Below are positions 1 to 13,754 of a stretch of 64,000 bases of DNA, in pieces. The number at the start of each line of letters is the position of its first letter. Positions within the stretch are counted from its first letter, which is position 1. Under the pieces are notes generated by a model that saw only the letters and a list, made by a program, of their open reading frames with translations, was not told where the DNA came from and did no database searches. Location: assembly GCA_026874595.1 (NCBI GenBank), contig CM049318.1:447241-511240 (forward strand), given 5' to 3'. Source of the stretch: Sipunculus nudus. Its lineage: Eukaryota; Annelida; Sipuncula; Golfingiida; Sipunculidae. The position numbers and the translations under genes are program-made.

Positions 1-83
1 CTCTTTTCGGAAGCATTGATGTATAATATGCGTATTAACACGTGTATATACGAAGTTCGAATTTCGATCTCATATTTTACCAA

Positions 84-2915
84 GCAGAGTGTTTCGGCCT
101 ACTGGACTGATATGCGGAGTTTTAGTTAATTCTGCCATGTTGAAACGAACAGTTCTTTTCGGCCGCATTGATGGATAATATGCGTATAAACAGGTGTATA
201 TACGAAGTTCGAATTTCCATCTCATATTTTACCAAGCAGAGTGTTTCGGCCTACTGGACTGATATGCGGAGTTTTAGTTAATTCTGCCATGTTGAAACGA
301 ACAGTTCTTTTCGGCCGCATTGATGAATAATATGCGTATAAACAGGTGTATATACGAAGTTCGAATTTCGATCTCATTTTTTACCAAGCAGAGTGTTTCG
401 GCCTACTGGACTGATATGCGGAGTTTTAGTTAATTCTGCCATGTTGAAACGAACAGTTCTTTTCGGCCGCATTGATGGAAAATATGCGTATAAACAGGTG
501 TATATACGAAGTTCGAATTTCGATCTCATATTTTACCAAGCAGAGTGTTTCGGTGTACTGGACTGATATGCGGAGTTTTAGTTAATTCTGCCATGTTGAA
601 ACGAACAGTTCTTTTCGGCCGCATTGATGGATAATATGCGTATAAACAGGTGTATATACGAAGTTCGAATTTCCATCTCATATTTTACCAAGCAGAGTGA
701 TTCGGCCTACTGGACTGATATGCGGAGTTTTAGTTAATTCTGACATGTTGAAACGAACAGTTCTTTTCGGCCGCATTGATGGATAATATGCGTATAAACA
801 CGTGTATATACGAAGTTCGAATTTCGATCTCATATTTTACCAAGCAGAGTGTTTCGGCCTACTGGACTGATATGCGGAGTTTTAGTTAATTCTGCCATGT
901 TGAAACGAACAGTTCTTTTCGGCCGCATTGATGGATAATATGCGTATAAACAGGTGTATATACGAAGTTCGAATTTCGATCTCATATTTAACCAAGCAGA
1001 GTGTTTCCGTGTACTGGACTGATATGCGGAGTTTTAGTTAATTCTGCCATGTTGAAACGAACAGTTCTTTTCGGCCGCATTGATGGATAATATGCGTATA
1101 AACAGATGTATATACGAAGTTCGAATTTCGATCTCATATTTTACCAAGCAGAGTGTTTCGGCCTACTGGACCGATATGCGGAGTTTTAGTTAATTCTGCC
1201 ATGTTGAAACGAACAGTTCTTTTCGGCCGCATTGATGGATAATAGGCGTATAAACAGGTGTATATACGAAGTTCGAATTTCGATCTCATATTTTACCAAG
1301 CAGAGTGATTCGGCCTACTGGACTGATATGCAGAGTTTTAGTTAATTCTGCCATGTTGAAACGAACAGTTATTTTCGGCCGCATTGATGGATAATATGCG
1401 TATAAACAGGTGTATATACGAAGTTCGAATTTCGATCTCATATTTTACCAAGCAGAGTGTTTCGGTCTACTGCACTGATATGCGGAGTTTTAGTTAATTC
1501 TGCCATGTTGAAACGAACAGTTCTTTTCGGCCGCATTGATGGATAATATGCGTATAAACAGGTGTATATACGAAGTTCGAATTTCGATCTCATATTTTAC
1601 CAAGCAGAGTGTTTCGGCCTACTGGACTGATATGCGGAGTTTTAGTTAATTCTGCCATGTTGAAACGAACAGTTCTTTTCGGCCGCATTGATGGATAATA
1701 TGCGTATAAACAGGTGTATATACGAAGTTCGAATTTCGATCTCATATTTTACCAAGCAGAGTGTTTCGGCCAACTGGACTGATATGCGGAGTTTTAGTTA
1801 ATTCTGCCATGTTGAAACGAACAGTTCTTTTCGGCCGCATTGATGGATAATATGCGTATAAACAGGTGTATATACGAAGTTCGAATTTCCATCTCATATT
1901 TTACCAAGCAGAGTGTTTCGGCCTACTGGACTGATATGCGGAGTTTTAGTTAATTCTGCCATGTTGAAACGAACAGTTCTTTTCGGCCGCATTGATGGTT
2001 AATATGCGTATAAACAGGTGTATATACGAAGTTCGAATTTCGATCTCATATTTTACCAAGCAGAGTGTTTCGGCCAACTGGACTGATATGCGGAGTTTTA
2101 GTTAATTCTGCCATGTTGAAACGAACAGTTCTTTTCGGCCGCATTGATGGATAATATGCGTATAAACAGGTGTATATACGAAGTTCGAATTTCCATCTCA
2201 TATTTTACCAAGCAGAGTGTTTCGGCCTACTGGACTGATATGCGGAGTTTTAGTTAATTCTGCCATGTTGAAACGAACAGTTCTTTTCGGCCGCATTGAT
2301 GGATAATATGCATATAAACAGGTGTATATACGAAGTTCGAATTTCCATCTCATATTTTACCAAGCAGAGTGATTCGGCCTACTGGACTGATATGCAGAGT
2401 TTTAGTTAATTCTGCCATGTTGAAACGAACAGTTCTTTTCGGCCGCATTGATGGATAATATGCGTATAAACAGGTGTATATACGAAGTTCGAATTTCCAT
2501 CTCATATTTTACCAAGCAGAGTGTTTCGGTGTACTGGACTCATATGCGGAGTTTTAGTTAATTCTGCCATGTTGAAACGAACAGTTCTTTTCGGCCGCAT
2601 TGATGGATAATATGCGTATAAACAGGTGTATATACGAAGTTCGAATTTCGATCTCATATTTTACCAAGCAGAGTGTTTCGGTGTACTGGACTGATATGCG
2701 GAGTTTTAGTTAATTCTGCCATGTTGAAACGAACAGTTCTTTTCGGCCGCATTGATGGATAATATGCGTATAAACAGGTGTATATACGAAGTTCGAATTT
2801 CCATCTCATATTTTACCAAGCAGAGTGTTTCGGCCTACTGGACTGATATGCGGAGTTTTAGTTAATTCTGCCATGTTGAAACGAACAGTTCTTTTCGGCC
2901 GCATTGATGTATAAT
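84..2915 (+). repeat. Homogeneous satellite block A1
   Basis: A-type monomers, recognised by GCAGAGTGTTTCGG, GAGTTTTAGTTAATTC and GTTGAAACGAAC. From the GGCCGC at 161 to that at 2,897 there are exactly 18 periods of 152 bp with no net indel. Differences are single-base variants shared between monomers, such as the choice of TTTCGATC or TTTCCATC, and GGCCTACTGG or GGTGTACTGG. Confidence 0.9.
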
Positions 2916-5171
2916 ATGCGTATAACAGGTGTATATACGAAGTTTAAATTTCCATCTCATATTTTACCAAGCAGCTTGTTCTGGCCTACTGGCCTGATAT
3001 GCGGAGTTTCAGTTTATTCTGCAATTTTGACCCGAAAAGCTCTTTTCCGCAGCATGAATGTATAACATGCGTATTAACAGGTGTATATACGAAGGTCGAA
3101 TTTCGATCTCATATTTTACCAAGCAGCGTGTTTTTGTTTACTGGCCTGATATGCGGAGTTTCAGTTGATTCTGCCATGTTGACCGGAACAGCTGTTATCG
3201 GCCGCATTTATGGATAATATGTGTGTAAACAGATGTATATACGAAGTTCGAATTTCGATCTCATATTTTACCAAGCAGCTTGATTTGGCCGACTTGCCTG
3301 ATATGCGGAGTTTCAGTTGATTCTGCCATGTTGACCCGAACATCTCTTTTCGGCAGAATGAATGTATTATATGCGTATTATCAGCTGTATATACGAAGGT
3401 CGAATTTCGATCTCATATTTTACCAAGCAGCTTGTTTTGGCCTACTGGCCTGATATGCGGAGTTTCGGTTGATTCTGCCATTTTGACAAGAACAGCTCTT
3501 TTCGGACGCATTGATGTATAATATGCGTATAAACAGTTGTATATACGAAGTTCGAATTTCCATCTCATATTTTACCAAGCAGCTTGTTTAAGCCTACTGG
3601 TATGATATTCGGAGTTTCAGCTGATTCTGCAATGTTGATCCGAACAGCCCTTTTCGGCAGCATGAATGTATAATATGCGTATAAAAAGGTGTATATACGA
3701 AGGTCGAATTATGATCTCATATTTTACCAAGCAGCCTGTTTAAGTCTACTGACTGATATTCGGAGTTTCAGCTGATTCTCCAATGTTGACCCGAACAGCT
3801 CTTTTTGGCAGCATTGATGTATAATATGCGTATAACAGGTGTATATACGAAGTTCGAATTTCCATCTAATATTTTTCCAAGCAGCGTGTTTTTGCCTAAT
3901 GCCTGATATGCGGAGTTTCAGGTGATTCTGCATGTTGACCCAAACATTTCTTTTCGGCCGCAATGAATTATATTATGCTTATAAGCTGGTGTATATAGGA
4001 AGTTCGAATTTCGATCTCATATTTTACCAAGCATCTTGTTTTGGCCTATTGGTCCGATATGCGTAGTTTCAGTTGACCCTGCAATGTTGACTCGAACATC
4101 TCTTTTCGGCAACATGAATGTATAATATACGTATTATCAGGTGTATGTATGAAGGTCGAATTTCGATCTCATATTTTACCAAGCAGCTTGTTTTGGCCTA
4201 CTGGCCTGATATGCGGAGTTTCAGTTGGTTCTGCCATATTGACCCGAACATCTCTTTTCGGCAGAATGAATGAATAATATGCGTATTATCATGTGTATAT
4301 ACGAAGGTCGAATTTCGATCTCATATTTTACCAAGCAGCTTGTTTTGGTCTATTGGTCCGATATGCGTAGTTTCAGTTGACCCTGCAATGTTCAATCAAA
4401 CAGCTCTTTTCGGCAACATGAATGTATAATATACGTATTATCAGGTGTATGTATGAATGTCGAATTTCGATCTCATATTTTACCAAGCAGCGTGTTTTGG
4501 TTTACTGGCCTGATATGCGGAGTTTCAGTTGATTCTGCCATGTTGACCGGAACAGCTCTTATCAGCCGCATTGATGTATAATATGCGTATAAACAGTTGT
4601 ATATACGAAGTTCGAATTTCCATCTCATATTTTACCAAGCAGCTTGTTTAATGCTACTGGTCTGATATTCGGAGTTTCAGCTGATTCTGCAATGTTGACC
4701 CGAACATCCTTTTTCGGCTGCATTGATGTATAATAGGCGTATAAACAGGTGTATATACGAAGTTTAATTTTCCATCTCATATTTTTCCAAGCAGCTTGTT
4801 TAATCCTACTGGTCTGATATTCGGAGTTTCAGTTGATTCTGTAATTTCGACCCGAACAGCTCTTTTCGGCAGCATGAATGTATAATATGCGTATAAAAAG
4901 GTGTATATACGAAGTTCGAATTTCGATATCATATTTTTCCAAGCGGCGGGTTTTGGCCTTTTGGCCTGATATGCGGAGATTAAGTTGATTCTGCCATAAT
5001 GATCGTCACAGCTCTTTTCGGCTGCATTGATGTATAATATGCGTATAAACAGGTGTATATACGAAGTTTAAATTTCGATCTCAAATTTTACCAAGCAGCG
5101 TGTTTTGGCCTACTGGCCTGATATGCGGAGTTTTAGTTGATTCTGTAATGTTGACGCGAACAACTCTTTTC
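2916..5171 (+). repeat. Diverse satellite block B1
   Basis: B-type monomers: GCAGCTTG or GCAGCGTG, GAGTTTCAGTTGATTC and GTTGACCCGAAC, with many diagnostic substitutions and one-base deletions (GTATAACAGG, CCTAATGCC, TCTGCATG). Each monomer is distinct, and the same ordered series of monomers reappears in B4 (offset 13,666) and partly in B6 (offset 25,203). Confidence 0.88.
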
Positions 5172-8100
5172 GGCCGCATTGATGGATAATATGCGTATAA
5201 ACAGGTGTATATACGAAGTTCGAATTTCCATCTCATATTTTACCAAGCAGAGTGTTTCGGTGTACTGGACTGATATGCGGAGTTTTAGTTAATTCTGCCA
5301 TGTTGAAACGAACAGTTGATTTCGGCCGCATTGATGGATAATATGCGTATAAACAGGTGTATAAACGAAGTTCGAATTTCGATCTTATATTTTACCAAGC
5401 AGAGTGTTTCGGCCTACTGGACTGATATGCGGAGTTTTAGTTAATTCTGCCATGTTGAAACGAACAGTTCTTTTCGGCCGCATTGATGGATAATATGCGT
5501 ATAAACAGGTGTATATACGAAGTTCGAATTTCGATCTCATATTTTACCAAGCAGAATGCTTCGGTGTACTGGACTGATATGCGGAGTTTTAGTTAATTCT
5601 GCCATGTTGAAACGAACAGTTCTTTTCGGCCGCATTGATGGATAATATGCGTATAAACAGGTGTATATACGAAGTTCGAATTTCGATCTCATATTTTACC
5701 AAGCAGAGTGTTTCGGTGTACTGGACTGATATGCGGAGTTTTAGTTAATTCTGCCATGTTGAAACGAACAGTTCTTTTCGGCCGCATTGATGGATAATAT
5801 GCGTATAAACAGGTGTATATACGAAGTTCGAATTTCCATCTCATATTTTACCAAGCAGAGTGATTCGGCCTACTGGACTGATATGCGGAGTTTTAGTTAA
5901 TTCTGCCATGTTGAAACGAACAGTTCTTTTCGGCCGCATTGATGGATAATATGCGTATAAAAACGTGTATATACGAAGTTCGAATTTCGATCTCATATTT
6001 TACCAAGCAGAGTGTTTCGGCCTACTGGACTGATATGCGGAGTTTTAGTTAATTCTGCCATGTTGAAACGAACAGTTCTTTTCGGCCGCATTGATGGATA
6101 ATATGCGTATAAACAGGTGTATATACGAAGTTCGAATTTCGATCTCATATTTAACCAAGCAGAGTGTTTCCGTGTACTGGACTGATATGCGGAGTTTTAG
6201 TTAATTCTGCCATGTTGAAACGAACAGTTCTTTTCGGCCGCATTGATGGATAATATGCGTATAAACAGATGTATATACGAAGTTCGAATTTCGATCTCAT
6301 ATTTTACCAAGCAGAGTGTTTCGGCCTACTGGACCGATATGCGGAGTTTTAGTTAATTCTGCCATGTTGAAACGAACAGTTCTTTTCGGCCGCATTGATG
6401 GATAATAGGCGTATAAACAGGTGTATATACGAAGTTCGAATTTCGATCTCATATTTTACCAAGCAGAGTGATTCGGCCTACTGGACTGATATGCAGAGTT
6501 TTAGTTAATTCTGCCATGTTGAAACGAACAGTTATTTTCGGCCGCATTGATGGATAATATGCGTATAAACAGGTGTATATACGAAGTTCGAATTTCCATC
6601 TCATATTTTACCAAGCAGAGTGTTTCGGTGTACTGGACTGATATGCGGAGTTTTAGTTAATTCTGCCATGTTGAAACGAACAGTTGATTTCGGCCGCATT
6701 GATGGATAATATGCGTATAAACAGGTGTATAAACGAAGTTCGAATTTCGATCTTATATTTTACCAAGCAGAGTGTTTCGGCCTACTGGACTGATATGCGG
6801 AGTTTTAGTTAATTCTGCCATGTTGAAACGAACAGTTCTTTTCGGCCGCATTGATGGATAATATGCGTATAAACAGGTGTATATACGAAGTTCGAATTTC
6901 GATCTCATATTTTACCAAGCAGAATGCTTCGGTGTACTGGACTGATATGCGGAGTTTTAGTTAATTCTGCCATGTTGAAACGAACAGTTCTTTTCGGCCG
7001 CATTGATGGATAATATGCGTATAAACAGGTGTATATACGAAGTTCGAATTTCGATCTCATATTTTACCAAGCAGAGTGTTTCGGTGTACTGGACTGATAT
7101 GCGGAGTTTTAGTTAATTCTGCCATGTTGAAACGAACAGTTCTTTTCGGCCGCATTGATGGATAATATGCGTATAAACAGGTGTATATACGAAGTTCGAA
7201 TTTCCATCTCATATTTTACCAAGCAGAGTGATTCGGCCTACTGGACTGATATGCGGAGTTTTAGTTAATTCTGCCATGTTGAAACGAACAGTTCTTTTCG
7301 GCCGCATTGATGGATAATATGCGTATAAAAACGTGTATATACGAAGTTCGAATTTCGATCTCATATTTTACCAAGCAGAGTGTTTCGGCCTACTGGACTG
7401 ATATGCGGAGTTTTAGTTAATTCTGCCATGTTGAAACGAACAGTTCTTTTCGGCCGCATTGATGGATAATATGCGTATAAACAGGTGTATATACGAAGTT
7501 CGAATTTCGATCTCATATTTAACCAAGCAGAGTGTTTCCGTGTACTGGACTGATATGCGGAGTTTTAGTTAATTCTGCCATGTTGAAACGAACAGTTCTT
7601 TTCGGCCGCATTGATGGATAATATGCGTATAGACAGATGTATATACGAAGTTCGAATTTCGATCTCATATTTTACCAAGCAGAGTGTTTCGGCCTACTGG
7701 ACCGATATGCGGAGTTTTAGTTAATTCTGCCATGTTGAAACGAACAGTTCTTTTCGGCCGCATTGATGGATAATAGGCGTATAAACAGGTGTATATACGA
7801 AGTTCGAATTTCGATCTCATATTTTACCAAGCAGAGTGATTCGGCCTACTGGACTGATATGCAGAGTTTTAGTTAATTCTGCCATGTTGAAACGAACAGT
7901 TATTTTCGGCCGCATTGATGGATAATATGCGTATAAACAGGTGTATATACGAAGTTCGAATTTCGATCTCATATTTTACCAAGCAGAGTGTTTCGGTCTA
8001 CTGCACTGATATGCGGAGTTTTAGTTAATTCTGCCTTGTTGAAACGAACAGTTCTTTTCGGCCGCATTGATGGATAATATGCGTATAAACAGGTGTATAT

Positions 8101-8955
8101 ACGAAGTTCGAATTTCGATCTCATATTTTACCAAGCAGAGTGTTTCGGCCTACTGGACTGATATGCGGAGTTTTAGTTAATTCTGCCATGTTGAAACGAA
8201 CAGTTCTTTTCGGCCGCATTGATGGATAATATGCGTATAAACAGGTGTATATACGAAGTTCGAATTTCGATCTCATATTTTACCAAGCAGAGTGTTTCGG
8301 CCAACTGGACTGATATGCGGAGTTTTAGTTAATTCTGCCATGTTGAAACGAACAGTTCTTTTCGGCCGCATTGATGGATAATATGCGTATAAACAGGTTT
8401 ATATACGAAGTTCGAATTTCCATCTCATATTTTACCAAGCAGAGTGTTTCGGCCTACTGGACTGATATGCGGAGTTTTAGTTAATTCTGCCATGTTGAAA
8501 CGAACAGTTCTTTTCGGCCGCATTGATGGATAATATGCATATAAACAGGTGTATATACGAAGTTCGAATTTCCATCTCATATTTTACCAAGCAGAGTGAT
8601 TCGGCCTACTGGACTGATATGCAGAGTTTAGTTAATTCTGCCATGTTGAAACGAACAGTTCTTTTCGGCCGCATTGATGGATAATATGCGTATAAACAGG
8701 TGTATATACGAAGTTCGAATTTCCATCTCATATTTTACCAAGCAGAGTGTTTCGGTGTACTGGACTCATATGCGGAGTTTTAGTTAATTCTGCCATGTTG
8801 AAACGAACAGTTCTTTTCGGCCGCATTGATGGATAATATGCGTATAAACAGGTGTATATACGAAGTTCGAATTTCGATCTCATATTTTACCAAGCAGAGT
8901 GTTTCGGTGTACTGGACTGATATGCGGAGTTTTAGTTAATTCTGCCATGTTGAAA
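5172..8955 (+). repeat. Homogeneous satellite block A2
   Basis: A-type monomers. The GGCCGC landmarks at 5,172 and 8,819 are 3,647 bp apart, which is 24 periods minus one base. The missing base is a T in GAGTTTAG near 8,626. The block contains an internal 9-monomer tandem duplication, listed separately. Its right end is an abrupt A-to-B switch inside one monomer: GTTGAAACGAAC followed directly by ATCTCTTTTCGGCAG. Confidence 0.88.
5220..7956 (+). repeat. Tandem duplication of nine satellite monomers (2 x 1,368 bp)
   Basis: A rare variant, CAGTTGATTTCGG followed by GTGTATAAACGAAG and TCTTATATTT, occurs at 5,313 and again at 6,681. The spacing is 1,368 bp, exactly 9 x 152. Other rare variants (AGAATGCTTCGG, TATTTAACC, AATAGGCG, CAGTTATTTTC) recur at the same offset. 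One copy-specific change is ATAGACAG near 7,630 against ATAAACAG near 6,262. The duplication ends near 7,956, where the copies part. Confidence 0.87.
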
Positions 8956-11900
8956 CGAACATCTCTTTTCGGCAGAATGAATGTATTATATGCGTATTAT
9001 CAGCTGTATATACGAAGGTCGAATTTCGATCTCATATTTTACCAAGCAGCTTGTTTTGGCCTACTGGCCTGATATGCGGAGTTTCGGTTGATTCTGCCAT
9101 TTTGACAAGAACAGCTCTTTTCGGACGCATTGATGTATAATATGCGTATAAACAGTTGTATATACGAAGTTCGAATTTCCATCTCATATTTTACCAAGCA
9201 GCTTGTTTAAGCCTACTGGTATGATATTCGGAGTTTCAGCTGATTCTGCAATGTTGATCCGAACAGCCCTTTTCGGCAGCATGAATGTATAATATGCGTA
9301 TAAAAAGGTGTATATACGAAGGTCGAATTATGATCTCATATTTTACCAAGCAGCCTGTTTAAGTCTTCTGACTGATATTCGGAGTTTCAGCTGATTCTGC
9401 AATGTTGACCCGAACAGCTCTTTTCGGCAGCATTGATGTATAATATGCGTATAACAGGTGTATATACGAAGTTCGAATTTCCATCTAATATTTTTCCAAG
9501 CAGCGTGTTTTTGCCTAATGCCTGATATGCGGAGTTTCAGGTGATTCTGCATGTTGACCCAAACATTTCTTTTCGGCCGCAATGAATTATATTATGCTTA
9601 TAAGCTGGTGTATATAGGAAGTTCGAATTTCGATCTCATATTTTACCAAGCATCTTGTTTTGGCCTATTGGTCCGATATGCGTAGTTTCAGTTGACCCTG
9701 CAATGTTGACTCGAACATCTCTTTTCGGCAACATGAATGTATAATATACGTATTATCAGGTGTATGTATGAAGGTCGAATTTCGATCTCATATTTTACCA
9801 AGCAGCTTGTTTTGGCCTACTGGCCTGATATGCGGAGTTTCAGTTGGTTCTGCCATATTGACCCGAACATCTCTTTTCGGCAGAATGAATGAATAATATG
9901 CGTATTATCAGGTGTATATACGAAGGTCGAATTTCGATCTCATATTTTACCAAGCAGCTTGTTTTGGTCTATTGGTCCGATATGCGTAGTTTCAGTTGAC
10001 CCTGCAATGTTGAATCAAACAGCTCTTTTCGGCAACATGAATGTATAATATACGTATTATCAGGTGTATGTATGAAGGTCGAATTTCGATCTCATATTTT
10101 ACCAAGCAGCTTGTTTTGGCCTACTGGCCTGATATGCGGAGTTTCAGTTGATTCTGCAATTTTGACCCGAAAAGCTCTTTTCCGCAGCATGAATGTATAA
10201 CATGCGTATTAACAGGTGTATATACGAAGGTCGAATTTCGATCTCATATTTTACCAAGCAGCGTGTTTTGGTTTACTGGCCTGATATGCGGAGTTTCAGT
10301 TGATTCTGCCATGTTGACCGGAACAGCTGTTATCGGCCGCATTTATGGATAATATGTGTGTAAACAGATGTATATACGAAGTTCGAATTTCGATCTCATA
10401 TTTTACCAAGCAGCTTGATTTGGCCGACTTGCCTGATATGCGGAGTTTCAGTTGATTCTGCCATGTTGACCCGAACATCTCTTTTCGGCAGAATGAATGT
10501 ATTATATGCGTATTATCAGCTGTATATACGAAGGTCGAATTTCGATCTCATATTTTACCAAGCAGCTTGTTTTGGCCTACTGGCCTGATATGCGGAGTTT
10601 CGGTTGATTCTGCCATTTTGACAAGAACAGCTCTTTTCGGACGCATTGATGTATAATATGCGTATAAACAGTTGTATATACGAAGTTCGAATTTCCATCT
10701 CATATTTTACCAAGCAGCTTGTTTAAGCCTACTGGTATGATATTCGGAGTTTCAGCTGATTCTGCAATTTTGATCCGAACAGCCCTTTTCGGCAGCATGA
10801 ATGTATAATATGCGTATAAAAAGGTGTATATACGAAGGTCGAATTATGATCTCATATTTTACCAAGCAGCCTGTTTAAGTCTACTGACTGATATTCGGAG
10901 TTTCAGCTGATTCTGCAATGTTGACCCGAACAGCTCTTTTCGGCAGCATTGATGTATAATATGCGTATAACAGGTGTATATACGAAGTTCGAATTTCCAT
11001 CTAATATTTTTCCAAGCAGCGTGTTTTTGCCTAATGCCTGATATGCGGAGTTTCAGGTGATTCTGCATGTTGACCCAAACATTTATTTTCGGCCGCAATG
11101 AATTATATTATGCTTATAAGCTGGTGTATATAGGAAGTTCGAATTTCGATCTCATATTTTACCAAGCATCTTGTTTTGGCCTATTGGTCCGATATGCGTA
11201 GTTTCAGTTGACCCTGCAATGTTGACTCGAACATCTCTTTTCGGCAACATGAATGTATAATATACGTATTATCAGGTGTATGTATGAAGGTCGAATTTCG
11301 ATCTCATATTTTACCAAGCAGCTTGTTTTGGCCTACTGGCCTGATATGCGGAGTTTCAGTTGGTTCTGCCATATTGACCCGAACATCTCTTTTCGGCAGA
11401 ATGAATGAATAATATGCGTATTATCAGGTGTATATACGAAGGTCGAATTTCGATCTCATATTTTACCAAGCAGCTTGTTTTGGTCTATTGGTCCGATATG
11501 CGTAGTTTCAGTTGACCCTGCAATGTTGAATCAAACAGCTCTTTTCGGCAACATGAATGTATAATATACGTATTATCAGGTGTATGTATGAATGTCGAAT
11601 TTCGATCTCATATTTTACCAAGCAGCTTGTTTTGGTTTACTGGCCTGATATGCGGAGTTTCAGTTGATTCTGCCATGTTGACCGGAACAGCTCTTATCAG
11701 CCGCATTGATGTATAATATGCGTATAAACAGTTGTATATACGAAGTTCGAATTTCCATCTCATATTTTACCAAGCAGCTTGTTTAATCCTACTGGTCTGA
11801 TATTCGGAGTTTCAGCTGATTCTGCAATGTTGACCCGAACATCCCTTTTCGTCTGCATTGATGTATAATAGGCGTATAAACAGGTGTATATACGAAGTTT

Positions 11901-12685
11901 AATTTTCCATCTCATATTTTACCAAGCAGCTTGTTTAATCCTACTGGTCTGATATTCGGAGTTTCAGTTGATTCTGTAATTTCGACCCGAACAGCTCTTT
12001 TCGGCAGCATGAATGTATGATATGCGTATAAAAAGGTGTATATACGAAGTTCGAATTTCGATATCATATTTTTCCAAGCGGCGGGTTTTGGCATTTTGGT
12101 CTGATATGCGGAGATTAAGTTGATTCTGGCATAATGATCGGCACAGCTCTTTTCGGCTGCATTGATGTATAATATGCGTATAAACAGGTGTATATACGAA
12201 GTTTAAATTTCGATCTCATATTTTACCAAGCAGCGTGTTTTGGCCTACTGGCCTGAAATGCGGAGTTTTAGTTGATTCTTTAATGTTGACGCGAACAACT
12301 CTTTTCGGCCGCATTGATGTATTATATTTGTATGAACTGCTGTATATACGAAGTTCGTATTTCGATCTCATATTTTGCCAAGCAGCGTGTTTTGGCCTAC
12401 TGGCCTGATATGCGGAGTTTCAGTTGATTCTGCCATGTTGACCCGAACATCTCTTTTCGGCAGAATGAATGTATAATATGCGTATTACCAGGTGTATATA
12501 CGAAGGTCGAATTTCGATCTCATATTTTACCAAGCAGCTTGATTTGGCCTACTGGCCTGATATGCGGAGTTTCGGTTGATTCTGCCATTTTGACAAGAAC
12601 AGCTCTTTTCGGAAGCATTGATGTATAATATGCGTATTAACACGTGTATATACGAAGTTCGAATTTCGATCTCATATTTTACCAA
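8956..12685 (+). repeat. Diverse satellite block B2
   Basis: The longest run of B-type monomers in the first supra-unit. From about 8,956 it is matched base for base, with few differences, at +12,602 (block B5, from 21,558). It ends with a subset not found in B1: monomers with TATTATATTTGTATGAACTGC near 12,320, then the landmark monomer at 12,603. Confidence 0.88.
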
Positions 12686-13453
12686 GCAGAGTGTTTCGGC
12701 CTACTGGACTGATATGCGGAGTTTTAGTTAATTCTGCCATGTTGAAACGAACAGTTCTTTTCGGCCGCATTGATGGATAATATGCGTATAAACAGGTGTA
12801 TATACGAAGTTCGAATTTCCATCTCATATTTTACCAAGCAGAGTGTTTCGGCCTACTGGACTGATATGCGGAGTTTTAGTTAATTCTGCCATGTTGAAAC
12901 GAACAGTTCTTTTCGGCCGCATTGATGAATAATATGCGTATAAACAGGTGTATATACGAAGTTCGAATTTCGATCTCATATTTTACCAAGCAGAGTGTTT
13001 CGGCCTACTGGACTGATATGCGGAGTTTTAGTTAATTCTGCCATGTTGAAACGAACAGTTCTTTTCGGCCGCATTGATGGAAAATATGCGTATAAACAGG
13101 TGTATATACGAAGTTCGAATTTCGATCTCATATTTTACCAAGCAGAGTGTTTCGGTGTACTGGACTGATATGCGGAGTTTTAGTTAATTCTGCCATGTTG
13201 AAACGAACAGTTCTTTTCGGCCGCATTGATGGATAATATGCGTATAAACAGGTGTACATACGAAGTTCGAATTTCCATCTCATATTTTACCAAGCAGAGT
13301 GATTCGGCCTACTGGACTGATATGCGGAGTTTTAGTTAATTCTGCCATGTTGAAACGAACAGTTCTTTTCGGCCGCATTGATGGATAATATGCGTATAAA
13401 CACGTGTATATACGAAGTTCGAATTTCGATCTCATATTTTACCAAGCAGAGTG
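12686..13453 (+). repeat. Short homogeneous satellite block A3
   Basis: About five A-type monomers, identical in order to the start of blocks A1, A4, A6 and A7 (GATGAATAAT, then GATGGAAAAT, then GTGATTCGG monomers). It is truncated by the return to B-type sequence at ~13,454. Confidence 0.85.
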
Positions 13454-13754
13454 TTTTGGCCTACTGGCCTGATATGCGGAGTTTCAGTTGATTCTGCCAT
13501 GTTGACCCGAACATCTCTTTTCGGCAGAATGAATGTATAATATGCGTATTACCAGGTGTATATACGAAGGTCGAATTTCGATCTCATATTTTACCAAGCA
13601 GCTTGATTTGGCCTACTGGCCTGATATGCGGAGTTTCGGTTGATTCTGCCATTTTGACAAGAACAGCTCTTTTCGGAAGCATTGATGTATAATATGCGTA
13701 TTAACACGTGTATATACGAAGTTCGAATTTCGATCTCATATTTTACCAAGCAGA
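13454..13754 (+). repeat. Short diverse satellite block B3
   Basis: About two B-type monomers, the duplicate of 12,390-12,690. It carries the landmark monomer at 13,667. Confidence 0.85.

Noticed and set aside
200-220. RNA polymerase III B box (GTTCGAATTTC resembles GGTTCGANNCC), suggesting a tRNA-derived SINE origin
   Set aside because: Only one box is matched, imperfectly, and no convincing A box or tRNA fold lies upstream at the right distance.
3724-3963. Recurrent 79-codon minus-strand frames in the left arm (also 9343, 10859, 17390, 21945, 23461, 28927)
   Set aside because: They are translations of the satellite at the repeat offsets, span monomer boundaries and depend on one-base deletions. 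There is no start context, domain or codon-level constraint.
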